Assembly (NCBI GenBank): GCA_014323865.1
Contig: JACONG010000018.1
Coordinates: 1-64,000 of the forward strand
Direction: 5' to 3'
Length of the DNA: 64,000 nucleotides
Origin: Rhodospirillales bacterium
GTDB lineage: Bacteria > Pseudomonadota > Alphaproteobacteria > SP197
In this document: positions 43,351 to 52,496 of the stretch, piece by piece
How the letters are laid out: each line of letters begins with the position of its first letter
How positions within the stretch are numbered: the stretch's first letter is position 1
Translations under genes and position numbers: made by a program
Notes under the pieces: generated by a model
What the model was told of the DNA's origin: nothing
Databases searched by the model: none
Seen by the model: the letters and a program-made list of their open reading frames with translations, nothing else

Positions 43351-44325
43351 TCAGTTGTAGCCGTGGTGGTTGCGGAACCACTCGACGAACCGCGGCAGGC
43401 CTTCATCGATCGAGGTTTTGGGTTCGAAGCCGAGATCGCGCTGCGATGCCTCAATGTCGGCGCAGGTCTCCTTGACGTCGCCGGGCTGCATCGGCGCGAG
43501 CTCCTTGATCGCCTCGCGGCCGGTCGCAGCCTCCAGGAGTGAAATGAACCGCACCAGGGGTTCGCTCTTGTGATTGCCGAGGTTGTAGACCACGTGTGGC
43601 GGTGTGCCCCGGGCCGTGCGATCGAGCGCGGCGATCACGCCCGCGACAATGTCGTCGATGAAGGTGAAATCGCGCCGCATGTCGCCGTTGTTGAAGATGC
43701 GGATCGGTTTCCCCTCGAAGATGGCCTTGGTGAAGATGTAGGCCGACATGTCGGGTCGTCCCCAGGGACCGTAGACCGTGAAGAAGCGCAGCCCGGTCGA
43801 CGGGATGGCGTAGAGGTGGCTGTAGCAGTAGCCCATCAGTTCGCCTGCGCGCTTGGTCGCGGCATAAAGCGAGACGGGCCGGTCGACCCGGTCGTCGACG
43901 GAGAAGGGAATCGTGTCGTTGCCGCCGTAAACCGACGATGAGCTCGCATAGACCAGGTGTTTGAAGCCGGGCAGGGCACGGGCGAGCTCCAGGATGTTGA
44001 GCTGACCTTCGATGTTGGACGCCGTGTAGGTGTGCGGATCGGCCAACGAATGCCGTACACCGGCCTGTGCCGCGAGATGGATGATTCGGTCAATGCCGGA
44101 CTCGGACTGGGTCAGTCCGACCACCGCGTCCTTGTCCTCAAGGTTGGCGCGCAGGAAACGGAAGCCGTCGCGCAGTTCGAGTCGGCGCAGCCGCTCCTCT
44201 TTCAGTTTCACGTCGTAGTAGTCATTGACGTTGTCGAAACCCAGCACGTCCTCGCCGCGGTCGAGCAGCGCATGGGAGACGTGGGAGCCGATGAACCCGG
44301 CCACACCGGTGACAAGAACTGTCAT
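43351..44325 (-). CDS. UDP-glucuronate 4-epimerase-type NAD-dependent epimerase
   Basis: A 324-residue short-chain dehydrogenase of the extended type. It has VTGVAGFIGSHVSHALLDRG for NAD, HLAAQAGVRHSLADP, the Ser of YASSSSVYGGN and the YxxxK pair in SLYAATKRAGELMG. The RFFTVYGPWGRPDM and KPIRIFNNGDMRRDFT segments are characteristic of UDP-GlcA 4-epimerases. It would convert UDP-glucuronate (from the ugd product) to UDP-galacturonate for polysaccharide. It is intact between two pseudogenes. Confidence 0.93.
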   Translation of the reverse strand: MTVLVTGVAGFIGSHVSHALLDRGEDVLGFDNVNDYYDVKLKEERLRRLELRDGFRFLRANLEDKDAVVGLTQSESGIDRIIHLAAQAGVRHSLADPHTYTASNIEGQLNILELARALPGFKHLVYASSSSVYGGNDTIPFSVDDRVDRPVSLYAATKRAGELMGYCYSHLYAIPSTGLRFFTVYGPWGRPDMSAYIFTKAIFEGKPIRIFNNGDMRRDFTFIDDIVAGVIAALDRTARGTPPHVVYNLGNHKSEPLVRFISLLEAATGREAIKELAPMQPGDVKETCADIEASQRDLGFEPKTSIDEGLPRFVEWFRNHHGYN

Positions 44326-44357
44326 GAATTGAATCAGTCCGTTGAGATTGTGGCCAT

Positions 44358-45131
44358 CTAGAGATGACGGTCGGCGAAGGCAAGTTCGGTTGCGCTGCGC
44401 TGGTAGACGCCGCCACGGCCGTTGAGCACCAGCGAGAAGCCGAGCTGGTGAAGCACGAGGCGTGTGCGCGCGACTGAACGCGCCACCGCAGCATGTTCCA
44501 GCGCAAACAAGGCCGCGGGGTCATAGGGTGGTTCGACGATCTCAAAGGTCGGTCCCGTGGTGGCTTCGATCCGCTCGGGGTGACACAAAACGTTTGAGCA
44601 GTGGCCGTGGCTGCACTCGACGCAGATCCGCTCCAGCTCGGTCTTGTCGATCAGGAAATCGAGGATCGCCGGAATGTCGATCCGGCCGGTGCCGTTGGGC
44701 ACGCCCGCGATCATCGGGCCATCTTCGTTATCGCGCACCATGGCATGGTCCTTGAGATGGGCCGATCGGACATGGGCGCTATGGCGCGGGCCACTTCCAT
44801 CGGCTCCTCGGCAAGATTCATCGAGTTGCCGAAGTCGTAGAGCGCGCCCACGGAGGCATGACCGACCGCATCGAGAATCCCGGCAACCTCTGCACCGATG
44901 AAGTTCTCATGGTTTTCGAACAGCAGCATCAGACCTTACTCGGCGATGCGCGGGTTCGGTTCCGCCGGGGCAGCGGTAGTTGAACCCGTTCAGACTGATG
45001 TGCACCCCTGCCATGCCGAAATCGGTGGCGAGCGCCAGGAAGGCGTGCGCGTCAAAGCCCGGCTTGTGCAGAAAGTACTGCTCATAGCTGAACGTGCGGA
45101 GCGCCAGCCGGACGGTATGATCATCGGTCAC
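44358..45131 (-). pseudogene. Broken sugar-phosphate isomerase/epimerase (TIM barrel)
   Basis: The GTG start at 45131-45129 overlaps the dehydratase stop (GTGA) and reads VRLALRTFSYEQYFLHKPGF and DFGMAGVHISLNGFNYRC. After a frameshift near 44935 and missing sequence it continues as LLFENHENFIGAEVAGILDA with GALYDFGNSMNLAEEPMEVA. A second shift near 44740 leads to MVRDNEDGPMIAGVPNGTGR then ICVECSHGHCSN and a final stop at 44358. These are the metal-site strands of xylose-isomerase-like barrels. Two frameshifts plus an internal deletion make it non-functional. Confidence 0.75.
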
Positions 45132-46114
45132 GAGGCTCTCGCGAGCAGCTCGGCGTAGAGCGCGACATCGACATTGCCGCCGGAGATCACGGCGACGACC
45201 GTGCGCTGACGTACCTCGAGCTTGCCGCTCAGCACGCTTGCAAGCGCTACGGCACCGCCGGGCTCGGCAACCAGCTTGAAAAACCGGTTGGCCGCGGCCA
45301 TGGCATCGATCACGTCGTTCTCGGACACCACGAGGCCCGATGTCACATGGGTCTTGTTGATCGCGAAGGTCTGCTCACCGGGGGTCGGCGCGAGAAGGGC
45401 ATCGCACAGCGAGGGTGGCGAATCGACGATGCGCACGCGCTCTCCGCCCTCAAGCGAGCGCGCCGTGTCGTCCCAGCCCTCCGGTTCGACCGTGTGGACA
45501 TCGCAGATCGGGAACTCTGCCTTCAGCACAATGGCGCATCCCGCGCTCAGTCCGCCGCCACCGCAACAGACGGTGACGGCGTCTGGCACGATGCCCATTT
45601 CGTCGCACTGCTGGGCGATCTCGAGGCCGGTCGTGCCCTGGCCGGCGATGATGTCATTGTCGTCGTAGGGTTTCACGAGGTAGAGACCGCGCTCCTCGGC
45701 GATCTCCGCGGCGATCACCTCCCGATCCGCGTCGTGACGGGGATAGGTGACGATCTCGGCACCCCATGCCCGCGTGTTCTCGATCTTGATGGCCGGTGCA
45801 TCCTCGGGCATTACGATCACCGCCGGTGCCCCCGACATGTGCGCAGCGGCGGCGACACCCTGGGCGTGGTTCCCGGAAGAGAAGGCGATCACGCCTCTCG
45901 TGCGGCGCTCCTCGTCCATCTGGCTGATCTTGTTGAAGGCGCCGCGGAACTTGAACGAACCTGTCACCTGCAGGCATTCGGGCTTCACGAGCAAGCGTCC
46001 GCCAAGGGTCTCGTTCAACAGTGGCGACTCGAGCAGCGGCGTCCGGAGCGCGCGACTGGCGATCCGGCGGGCCGCGGCCCCGATGTCAGCAATCGTGGGA
46101 TACGGGGCGGTCAT
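45128..46114 (-). CDS. Threonine/serine dehydratase-type PLP enzyme
   Basis: A 328-residue fold-type-II PLP protein without a C-terminal ACT domain, so of the catabolic threonine ammonia-lyase / serine racemase group. The PLP lysine is in QVTGSFKFRGAFNK. The phosphate loop is CCGGGGLSAGC, SSGNHAQGVA contacts the substrate carboxylate and SGGNVD the pyridine ring. It would deaminate threonine or serine, or racemise a hydroxy-amino acid. It is coupled to the broken barrel gene downstream and divergent from dapA. Confidence 0.93.
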   Translation of the reverse strand: MTAPYPTIADIGAAARRIASRALRTPLLESPLLNETLGGRLLVKPECLQVTGSFKFRGAFNKISQMDEERRTRGVIAFSSGNHAQGVAAAAHMSGAPAVIVMPEDAPAIKIENTRAWGAEIVTYPRHDADREVIAAEIAEERGLYLVKPYDDNDIIAGQGTTGLEIAQQCDEMGIVPDAVTVCCGGGGLSAGCAIVLKAEFPICDVHTVEPEGWDDTARSLEGGERVRIVDSPPSLCDALLAPTPGEQTFAINKTHVTSGLVVSENDVIDAMAAANRFFKLVAEPGGAVALASVLSGKLEVRQRTVVAVISGGNVDVALYAELLARAS

Positions 46115-46239
46115 GGAGGTTCCTGATCAATCGGAGCGCAGAACCTATCGCGACTCGCCTGAACTTGCGAGGTTCGCTTGCCCGCAAACGAGTGTGAGAC
46201 TATGGTCCGCGGCTGTTCGCCACACAGGGATTTGGAGCC

Positions 46240-47127
46240 ATGACAACCGAAAGGTTGAGGGGATCGTTCGTTGCGCTCATCACACTGCTTCGTGATGGAA
46301 AGATCGACGAGAAAGGCTACCAGGACTTCGTGAACTGGCAGGTCGAACTGGGCACCCATGGACTTGTTCCGATGGGAACGACCGGTGAGTCCCCGACCAT
46401 GAGTCACGACGAGGACATGCGCGTCGTTCAGCTGTGCATTGAGGCCGCAGCGGGGCGTGTTCCTGTCGTCGCAGGAACGGGTTCGAACTCGACCGACGAG
46501 TGCATCATGCTGACCAGGAACGCCAAGGATGCCGGGGCCGACGCCGCGCTCATCGTGACCGGCTACTACAACAAGCCGACCCAGGAAGGGCTCTACCAGC
46601 ACTTCAAGGCGGTCAACGATGCCGTCGACATCCCGGTGATCGTCTACAACATCCCGGGCCGTACGGGCGTTGATATCTCGCCGAAGACCATGCAGCGCAT
46701 CGCCGAACTGCCCAACATTGTGGGCTGCAAGGAATCGACAGCGGCTGCCGACCGCGTCTCGAAGCAGCGGCACCACTGCGGCAAGGACTTCGTCCAGCTC
46801 TCGGGCGAGGACGCGGCGGTACTCGGCCTGCTGGGCATGGGCGGCCACGGCTGTATCTCCGTGACGGCTAATCTTGCGCCGGCGCTCTGCTCGGAAATGC
46901 ATACGGCGTGGCAGTCCGGCGATCACGAGCGTGCCCGCGAAATCCAGGACAAGCTGATGCCGTTGCACGAGGTGCTGTTCAGTGAGACCAGCCCCGGACC
47001 CGTGAAGCACGGTGCCAGCCTTCTCGGGTGGGGTGACGGTGACGTGCGCCTGCCGCTGGTTCGGCCGACACAGGAGACCTGCGCCAACGTCGAGGCCGCC
47101 ATGCGTACTGTCGGCATCCTCAACTGA
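46240..47127 (+). CDS. dapA: 4-Hydroxy-tetrahydrodipicolinate synthase
   Basis: A 295-residue aldolase-fold enzyme for lysine and diaminopimelate synthesis. It has the signature GLVPMGTTGESPTMSHDED, the Tyr of VYNIPGRTGVD, and the Schiff-base Lys164 in NIVGCKEST. The length and active site are complete. It lies just upstream of smpB, a pairing seen in many Alphaproteobacteria. Confidence 0.97.
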   Translation: MTTERLRGSFVALITLLRDGKIDEKGYQDFVNWQVELGTHGLVPMGTTGESPTMSHDEDMRVVQLCIEAAAGRVPVVAGTGSNSTDECIMLTRNAKDAGADAALIVTGYYNKPTQEGLYQHFKAVNDAVDIPVIVYNIPGRTGVDISPKTMQRIAELPNIVGCKESTAAADRVSKQRHHCGKDFVQLSGEDAAVLGLLGMGGHGCISVTANLAPALCSEMHTAWQSGDHERAREIQDKLMPLHEVLFSETSPGPVKHGASLLGWGDGDVRLPLVRPTQETCANVEAAMRTVGILN

Positions 47128-47134
47128 GGACGCG

Positions 47135-47608
47135 ATGGCCAGAAAAGAAGCGCTAACGGGCGGCAATGTCGCCCGGAACCGTAAGGCGTTACGCGATTAC
47201 TTCATTGAGGATCGCTTTGAGGCCGGAATCGTTCTGGCCGGCACCGAGGTGAAGTCGTTGCGCGATGGACGGGCGAACATCAATGATGCGTTTGCCCGCG
47301 AGCGCGGCGGCGAGATCTGGCTTGAGGGTTGCCACATTCCGCAATACGACCCGGCGGGACGCGACAACCACGATCCCACGCGGTCGCGCAAGCTGTTGCT
47401 GCATCGCCGCGAGATCTCACGTTTGATCGGTGCCACGAACCGGTCCGGCTACACGCTGGTGCCGCTGAGTCTCTACTTCAACAAGCGGGGAACCGCAAAG
47501 GTCGAGCTCGGTCTGGGCAAGGGCAAGCACTCCTACGACAAACGCGCCGCCGTGCGCGACCGTGACTGGAAGCGCCAGAAGGAGCGCTTGATGCGCAACC
47601 GGGGCTGA
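47135..47608 (+). CDS. smpB: SsrA-binding protein SmpB
   Basis: A 157-residue protein that delivers tmRNA to stalled ribosomes. It has VARNRKALRDYFIEDRFEAG with IVLAGTEVKSLRDGRANIND, then GYTLVPLSLYFNKRGTAKVE and the basic C-terminal tail KHSYDKRAAVRDRDWKRQKE. GAGGA lies just before the ATG, seven bases after the dapA stop, so the two are one operon. No tmRNA gene is seen in the window. Confidence 0.98.
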   Translation: MARKEALTGGNVARNRKALRDYFIEDRFEAGIVLAGTEVKSLRDGRANINDAFARERGGEIWLEGCHIPQYDPAGRDNHDPTRSRKLLLHRREISRLIGATNRSGYTLVPLSLYFNKRGTAKVELGLGKGKHSYDKRAAVRDRDWKRQKERLMRNRG

Positions 47609-47648
47609 GCCGCTTGTCCCGGGGCTCCGCGCGCACCACCTCTCGCTC

Positions 47649-48107
47649 ATGCCCTATCTCCTTGCTGGAACTGGACTTCTCATCCTGATCTGGGCGTTCG
47701 CTTGGATCGCGGTGAATGCGTCGGCCTCTCGTGTGATCCGCTGGACCAAGTGGATCATCGCGACGTTGCTGACCGTTGCGGTCATCGTCCTGTTGTCAAT
47801 GGGCAAGCCTCTGCCCGCCGCGATCCCCGGCGTGCTCCTGTTCCCCATTCTCCTGCCAGGCCGTCGTTCGGGACGGGATGACGGAGAAGACATGGAAGAA
47901 GACGGGCAGCCGGTGCGCATCGGACGTCCCATGACCATCAGGGAGGCCGCTGAAGTTCTCGGTGTCGCCGAGAATGCCAGTGTCGAGGAGGTCAAAGAGG
48001 CCCATCGCGTGCTTATGGAGCAGAACCATCCCGACAAGGGCGGCTCTCCCTGGTTTGCGCGCCAGATCAACGAGGCGCGCGACACGCTGCTGGCGGGCCG
48101 GCGATAG
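47649..48107 (+). CDS. Membrane-anchored J-domain protein
   Basis: A 152-residue protein with two N-terminal transmembrane segments (LLAGTGLLILIWAFAWIAV and WIIATLLTVAVIVLLSMG), an acidic linker, and a C-terminal J domain (REAAEVLGVAENASVEEVKE) with the HPD motif in QNHPDKGGSPW. The architecture is like Tim14/DjlC-type co-chaperones that stimulate DnaK at the membrane. It follows smpB by 40 bp. Confidence 0.92.
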   Translation: MPYLLAGTGLLILIWAFAWIAVNASASRVIRWTKWIIATLLTVAVIVLLSMGKPLPAAIPGVLLFPILLPGRRSGRDDGEDMEEDGQPVRIGRPMTIREAAEVLGVAENASVEEVKEAHRVLMEQNHPDKGGSPWFARQINEARDTLLAGRR

Positions 48108-48898
48108 GTGCCCGCCGTCCGGCATGACCGCAAGCGGGAAGGGCCGAGCCGGTAGCTTCGAGCCGACCGTGTCCGCAGCGACATCATCCAGTCATCGGCA
48201 CCCAGTGCGACGAGCTGGTCGACGGCCCCGCCGTCGCCGTCGAGCGCGGTGGCCGCCGTTGTTCAGGATTTTGAACACGCGATCGTCCCCGACCTCCGAA
48301 ACGCCGATCATATGCGACGGCACGTGGTCGAAATCGAACGTATCGCTGGCGGTATCGTAGCCCGTAATGACCTCCTCGGCGTTCCAGTTCCAGGTCATAG
48401 CGATGGTTGCGCCATCGTTCTGATCGGGTTCGGTGTCATCTGACGGCCCGCCGGTCTCGTCGCCGTCACCGTAGTCGCCATCGGCATTGCCGCCGATCAG
48501 CGCAAGCCTCTCGGCCTCGGCGCAGGGGGCAGGTCGGACAGGCAAACACTGTCGAGGGGGCGACTGAACGTACCATTTGTCATGTCTGATCCCTCCAAAG
48601 ACCGTTCGTTCATAGCTGCATCAGCGCTTCAACAGCCCTGTCCCCAGCGCCATTCGCTGCCGGATCGCGACGCTCTGGCCCCGTCTCTTGCCATGAACGA
48701 CTGCGTTACGCCTAGTGGTGCCATTCTCTGCCCGATCGTTGTGCGAACCGGGCACGACGTATTGTATGGCGATGCGATCTGTCGAGGTGATCTGTGACGG
48801 CTGCCACTGCTCCTGTGGAGCGTCTGCTAGCGTCGGCAGGGCAGTTGATGTATACGCACATCGGTTTCACTTCCCGCCTCAGAGGCTCCGTTTTCGCG
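48108..48898. other. Long stretch without an intact gene
   Basis: About 790 bp between the J-domain gene and galU. One minus-strand coding relic is listed separately (48192-48545). The rest shows no start-stop frame with recognisable motifs. AGAGG at 48881-48885 lies 13 bases before the galU start. Confidence 0.5.
48192..48545 (-). pseudogene. Fragment of a secreted carbohydrate-related repeat domain
   Basis: A minus-strand frame reads TIAMTWNWNAEEVITGYDTA then SDTFDFDHVPSHMIGVSEVG and VFKILNNGGH. This resembles the beta-rich module W-x-W-G/N...V-I-x-x-F-D-x-A-x-D-x-x-D found at the C-terminus of some alphaproteobacterial secreted glycosidases and lectin-like proteins. The N-terminal part is absent and the end runs into Arg-rich nonsense, so it is probably a relic. 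The assignment is tentative. Confidence 0.4.
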
Positions 48899-49783
48899 AT
48901 GACCCATCCGCGTGTGCGCAAGGCAGTGTTTCCTGTGGCCGGTCTCGGTACCCGGTTTCTTCCGGCGACGAAGGCGATGGCCAAGGAAATGCTGACCATT
49001 CTCGACCGCCCCTTGATCCAGCACGCGGTTGATGAGGCCGCAAAAGCCGGAATCGAGCAGTTCATCTTTGTCAACGGGCGCGGCAAGCACGCCATCGACG
49101 ATCACTTCGACCTTGCCTTCGAGCTTGAGCGGACGTTGAAGCAGCGCGGCAAAACGCTGGAGCTTGACCGCTCGCGCGAGATGGTGCCGGCGCCGGGCAA
49201 TGTCATCTCGGTTCGCCAGCAGCAACCGCTGGGACTCGGCCATGCGGTTTGGTGCGCGCGCCATGCCGTGGGCAACGAACCCTTCGCCGTGTTCCTGCCT
49301 GACGAGCTTCTCGTCGACGACGAGCCCTGCATCGGACAGCTGATCAGCCAGTACGAGAAGACCGGCGGCAACGTCGTATCGATCCAGAAGGTGCCGCGCG
49401 AGCAGACAAACCGATATGGCGTGCTTGATGTGGGCGAGGACGATGGTCGCGTGGCCGAAGTGCTGGGCCTTGTGGAAAAGCCTGAGCCTGGGGATGCACC
49501 GTCGACCCTGACCATGATCGGTCGCTATGTCCTATTGCCCGAGTTGTTCGCGGTCATCGAGAAACAGAAGCCGACGACCGGCAACGAAATCCAGTTGACC
49601 GATGCGATGGCCAAGATGATCGGTCAGGCGCCGTTCCATGGTCTTCGTTTCACGGGAACACGTTTCGATTGCGGTACTAAACTCGGGTTCCTCCAGGCCA
49701 ATCTGGCACTGGGCCTGCGCGACCCCGATGTTGGCACCGAACTGGCCGACTTCGTCAGGAACGAGCTTTCTGACAAGGATTGA
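48899..49783 (+). CDS. galU: UTP-glucose-1-phosphate uridylyltransferase
   Basis: A 294-residue nucleotidyltransferase that makes UDP-glucose. It shows KAVFPVAGLGTRFLPATKAM with AKEML, QQPLGLGHAVWCA, VFLPDELLVDDEP, VEKPEPGDAPS and TGNEIQLTDAM, all GalU hallmarks. It begins the three-gene series galU-ugd-phosphomannomutase, with seven- and two-base gaps, so the enzymes are made together. Confidence 0.97.
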   Translation: MTHPRVRKAVFPVAGLGTRFLPATKAMAKEMLTILDRPLIQHAVDEAAKAGIEQFIFVNGRGKHAIDDHFDLAFELERTLKQRGKTLELDRSREMVPAPGNVISVRQQQPLGLGHAVWCARHAVGNEPFAVFLPDELLVDDEPCIGQLISQYEKTGGNVVSIQKVPREQTNRYGVLDVGEDDGRVAEVLGLVEKPEPGDAPSTLTMIGRYVLLPELFAVIEKQKPTTGNEIQLTDAMAKMIGQAPFHGLRFTGTRFDCGTKLGFLQANLALGLRDPDVGTELADFVRNELSDKD

Positions 49784-49789
49784 TCCGCC

Positions 49790-51115
49790 ATGCGTATCGC
49801 GATGATCGGCACCGGCTATGTGGGCCTCGTGTCGGGTGCCTGTTTTTCGGAGTTCGGTGTCGACGTGACCTGCGTCGACAAGGCGGAAGACAAGATCGAA
49901 CGCCTCAACCGTGGCGAGATCCCGATCTACGAGCCAGGTCTCGATCTGCTGGTCGCGCGCAATGCCGATGCCGGACGTCTCCACTTCACGACCGACCTTG
50001 CATCCGCCGTCACCGGTACCGATGCGGTTTTTGTCGCGGTCGGGACGCCAAGCCGGCGCGGCGATGGGCATGCAGACCTGAGCTACGTCTTCGCCGCAGC
50101 TGAGGAGATCGCCCGTGCGATGAACGGCTACACCGTGGTGGTGACCAAATCGACGGTTCCGGTCGGCACTGGCCGCGAGGTTGCGCGCATCATCCGCGAG
50201 ACCCGTCCGGACGTCGAGTTCGATGTCGCCTCGAACCCCGAGTTTCTGCGCGAGGGCTCTGCGATCGAGGACTTCATGCGGCCGGACCGGGTTGTTGTCG
50301 GCAGCACTGGTGATCGCGCCCGCGCCGTGATGGACGAGCTCTATCGCCCGTTGTCGCTCAGCGACACGCCGGTCATGCAAACCACGCTGGAGACCTCCGA
50401 GCTGATCAAGTACGCGACCAACAGCTTCCTTGCGACCAAGATCGCCTTCATCAACCAGATCGCCGATCTTTGCGAACAGACCGGTGCGAATGTGGAGGAT
50501 GTCGCACGCGGCATCGGGCTCGATGGCCGGATCGGTCCGAAGTTTCTGCACCCGGGCCCGGGTTATGGTGGAAGCTGCTTTCCGAAGGACACGCTGGCGC
50601 TGGTGCGTACCGCGCAGGAGTACGATGCGCCGGTGTCGATTGTCGAAGCGGTCGTCGAGGCCAACGACCGGCGCAAGGAAGCCATGGCTCAGCGGATTGC
50701 CGACAAGATGGGTGATCTCAAGGGCAAGACCGTCGCGGTGCTGGGCCTGACCTTCAAACCCAACACCGACGACGTGCGTGAATCGCCGAGCCTCGTCATC
50801 GTGCCGGAGCTGATGCGCCGTGGTGCGACGGTCAGGTCCTATGACCCCGAAGGCATGGAGGAAGCCGCGAAGCTGATGGACGGCATGGTTTTGTGCGAGG
50901 ATACCTACGATGCCCTGGAGGGTGCTGATGCCCTGGTGATCGTGACGGAATGGAACGAGTTCCGCTCGCTCGATCTCGCCCGCGCCAAGAAGGCGCTGCG
51001 GCGGCCGCTCGTGATCGATCTTCGCAACATCTACAGCGCTGCCGAGATCATGAAGGCCGGGTTCGAATATCACGGGGTCGGGCTCGGACATCTCTCTGGC
51101 CCAAAGGGCGCCTGA
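49790..51115 (+). CDS. ugd: UDP-glucose 6-dehydrogenase
   Basis: A 441-residue enzyme that oxidises UDP-glucose to UDP-glucuronate with two NAD+. It has MIGTGYVGLVSGACFSEFG for NAD, VFVAVGTPSRRGDGHADL, and the catalytic Cys263 in GYGGSCFPKDTLAL. The C-terminal domain has LGLTFKPNTDDVRESPSLVI. Its substrate comes from galU just upstream, and its product can feed the UDP-glucuronate epimerase at 43351. Confidence 0.97.
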   Translation: MRIAMIGTGYVGLVSGACFSEFGVDVTCVDKAEDKIERLNRGEIPIYEPGLDLLVARNADAGRLHFTTDLASAVTGTDAVFVAVGTPSRRGDGHADLSYVFAAAEEIARAMNGYTVVVTKSTVPVGTGREVARIIRETRPDVEFDVASNPEFLREGSAIEDFMRPDRVVVGSTGDRARAVMDELYRPLSLSDTPVMQTTLETSELIKYATNSFLATKIAFINQIADLCEQTGANVEDVARGIGLDGRIGPKFLHPGPGYGGSCFPKDTLALVRTAQEYDAPVSIVEAVVEANDRRKEAMAQRIADKMGDLKGKTVAVLGLTFKPNTDDVRESPSLVIVPELMRRGATVRSYDPEGMEEAAKLMDGMVLCEDTYDALEGADALVIVTEWNEFRSLDLARAKKALRRPLVIDLRNIYSAAEIMKAGFEYHGVGLGHLSGPKGA

Positions 51116-51116
51116 C

Positions 51117-52496
51117 ATGATCGATCCCACGATCTTCCGCGCCTACGACATCAGGGGCATCGTCGGCGAGACGCTGACGCTGGAGGCGGTGACCGCGATA
51201 GGCCGCGCCTTTGCCGCGATGGTGCGCGAGGCCTCCGGCAAGGCGCGTCCCGAGATCGCCGTCGGCTACGACGGCCGCCTGAGTTCGCCGGACATTGAGG
51301 CGGCTCTCGTCACGGGCTTCAACGCGGCTGGTGCTGACGCCGTGCGGGTCGGATTGGGGCCGACGCCGATGCTCTACTTTGCCGTTCACCATCTGGATGC
51401 CGATGCGGGCGTCATGGTGACGGGATCGCACAACCCGCCCGACTACAACGGTCTCAAGATGATGATGGGGACCGGCCCGTTCCACGGCGAGCAGATTCAG
51501 GAGGTCGCTCGTCGGACCTCCGATACGTCCGATGGAGCGGAGGAACACGGCAGCTCGCGCATGGTCGATCTGTCGGTAGACTACGTCGCACGAGTGCAGC
51601 GCGATGCGGTGGCCGGACGCGAGCTCAAGGTCGTCTGGGATGCCGGCAACGGCGCTGCGGGCAGCGTTCTGGGCGATCTCGTCGCAGGACTTCCAGGGCA
51701 GCACACAGTGCTGTTCGGCGAGGTCGACGGCACGTTTCCCAACCACCATCCCGATCCCACGGTGCCCGAGAATCTCGAGGACCTGATCGCGGCCGTGGCC
51801 GAGCAGGGGGCCGATCTCGGCATTGCGCTCGACGGCGATGGCGATCGGATCGGCGTGATCGACGGCGAGGGCAATGTGCTGTGGGGTGATCAGCTTCTGG
51901 CGTTCTGGGCGGCGGATCTGCTGGGCGAGCAGCCCGGCGCCACGATCATCGCCGACGTCAAGGCGAGCCAGGTTCTGTTCGATGAGATCGCCCGGCTCGG
52001 CGGCCAGCCGCTCATGTGGCGCACCGGTCATTCACTCATCAAACAGAAGATGAAGGAGGTCGGCTGCCCGCTCGCCGGCGAGATGAGTGGGCACGTCTTC
52101 TTCGCCGACCGCTACTATGGCTTCGACGATGCGCTCTATGCCGCCGTACGCCTGCTGAACGTTCTGGCCGGGCGCGACCAGAGCCTCGCATCCTACCGGC
52201 GCGGCCTGCCGCAGGTCGTCAACACGCCCGAGCTTCGTTTCGACTGTGATGACGTCAGGAAGTTCGTCGTGATCGAGGAGGTGCGCGCGCGCCTTGTCGA
52301 TCGTGGTGATGACGTGGTCGATGTCGACGGGGTCCGGGTATCGGTCGCCGGTGGCTGGTGGCTGCTGCGGGCCTCGAACACCCAGCCTGTTCTCGTTGCA
52401 CGGTGCGAAGCGCCCGACGCCGCCAGTCTCGAGGCGGTGAAGAAGGACCTGCTGGACGTGGTGACGCCGAGCGTGATCACACCGCCAAGGCTGTGA
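51117..52496 (+). CDS. Phosphomannomutase/phosphoglucomutase (AlgC type)
   Basis: A 459-residue alpha-D-phosphohexomutase. The phosphoserine is Ser104 in VMVTGSHNPPDYNG, the metal loop is ALDGDGDRIG, the sugar loop SGHVFFADRYYG (GEMSGH), and the phosphate-binding loop RASNTQPVLVAR. It interconverts mannose-6-P/mannose-1-P and glucose-6-P/glucose-1-P, so it supplies both manC and galU. Its 3' end overlaps the end of the convergent TerC gene by 20 bp. Confidence 0.95.
   Translation: MIDPTIFRAYDIRGIVGETLTLEAVTAIGRAFAAMVREASGKARPEIAVGYDGRLSSPDIEAALVTGFNAAGADAVRVGLGPTPMLYFAVHHLDADAGVMVTGSHNPPDYNGLKMMMGTGPFHGEQIQEVARRTSDTSDGAEEHGSSRMVDLSVDYVARVQRDAVAGRELKVVWDAGNGAAGSVLGDLVAGLPGQHTVLFGEVDGTFPNHHPDPTVPENLEDLIAAVAEQGADLGIALDGDGDRIGVIDGEGNVLWGDQLLAFWAADLLGEQPGATIIADVKASQVLFDEIARLGGQPLMWRTGHSLIKQKMKEVGCPLAGEMSGHVFFADRYYGFDDALYAAVRLLNVLAGRDQSLASYRRGLPQVVNTPELRFDCDDVRKFVVIEEVRARLVDRGDDVVDVDGVRVSVAGGWWLLRASNTQPVLVARCEAPDAASLEAVKKDLLDVVTPSVITPPRL

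Noticed and set aside
49532-51130. 532-codon minus-strand frame opposite galU/ugd
   Set aside because: It spans two genes whose active-site motifs are clear on the plus strand. The antisense product is rich in His, Arg and Asp with no domain.
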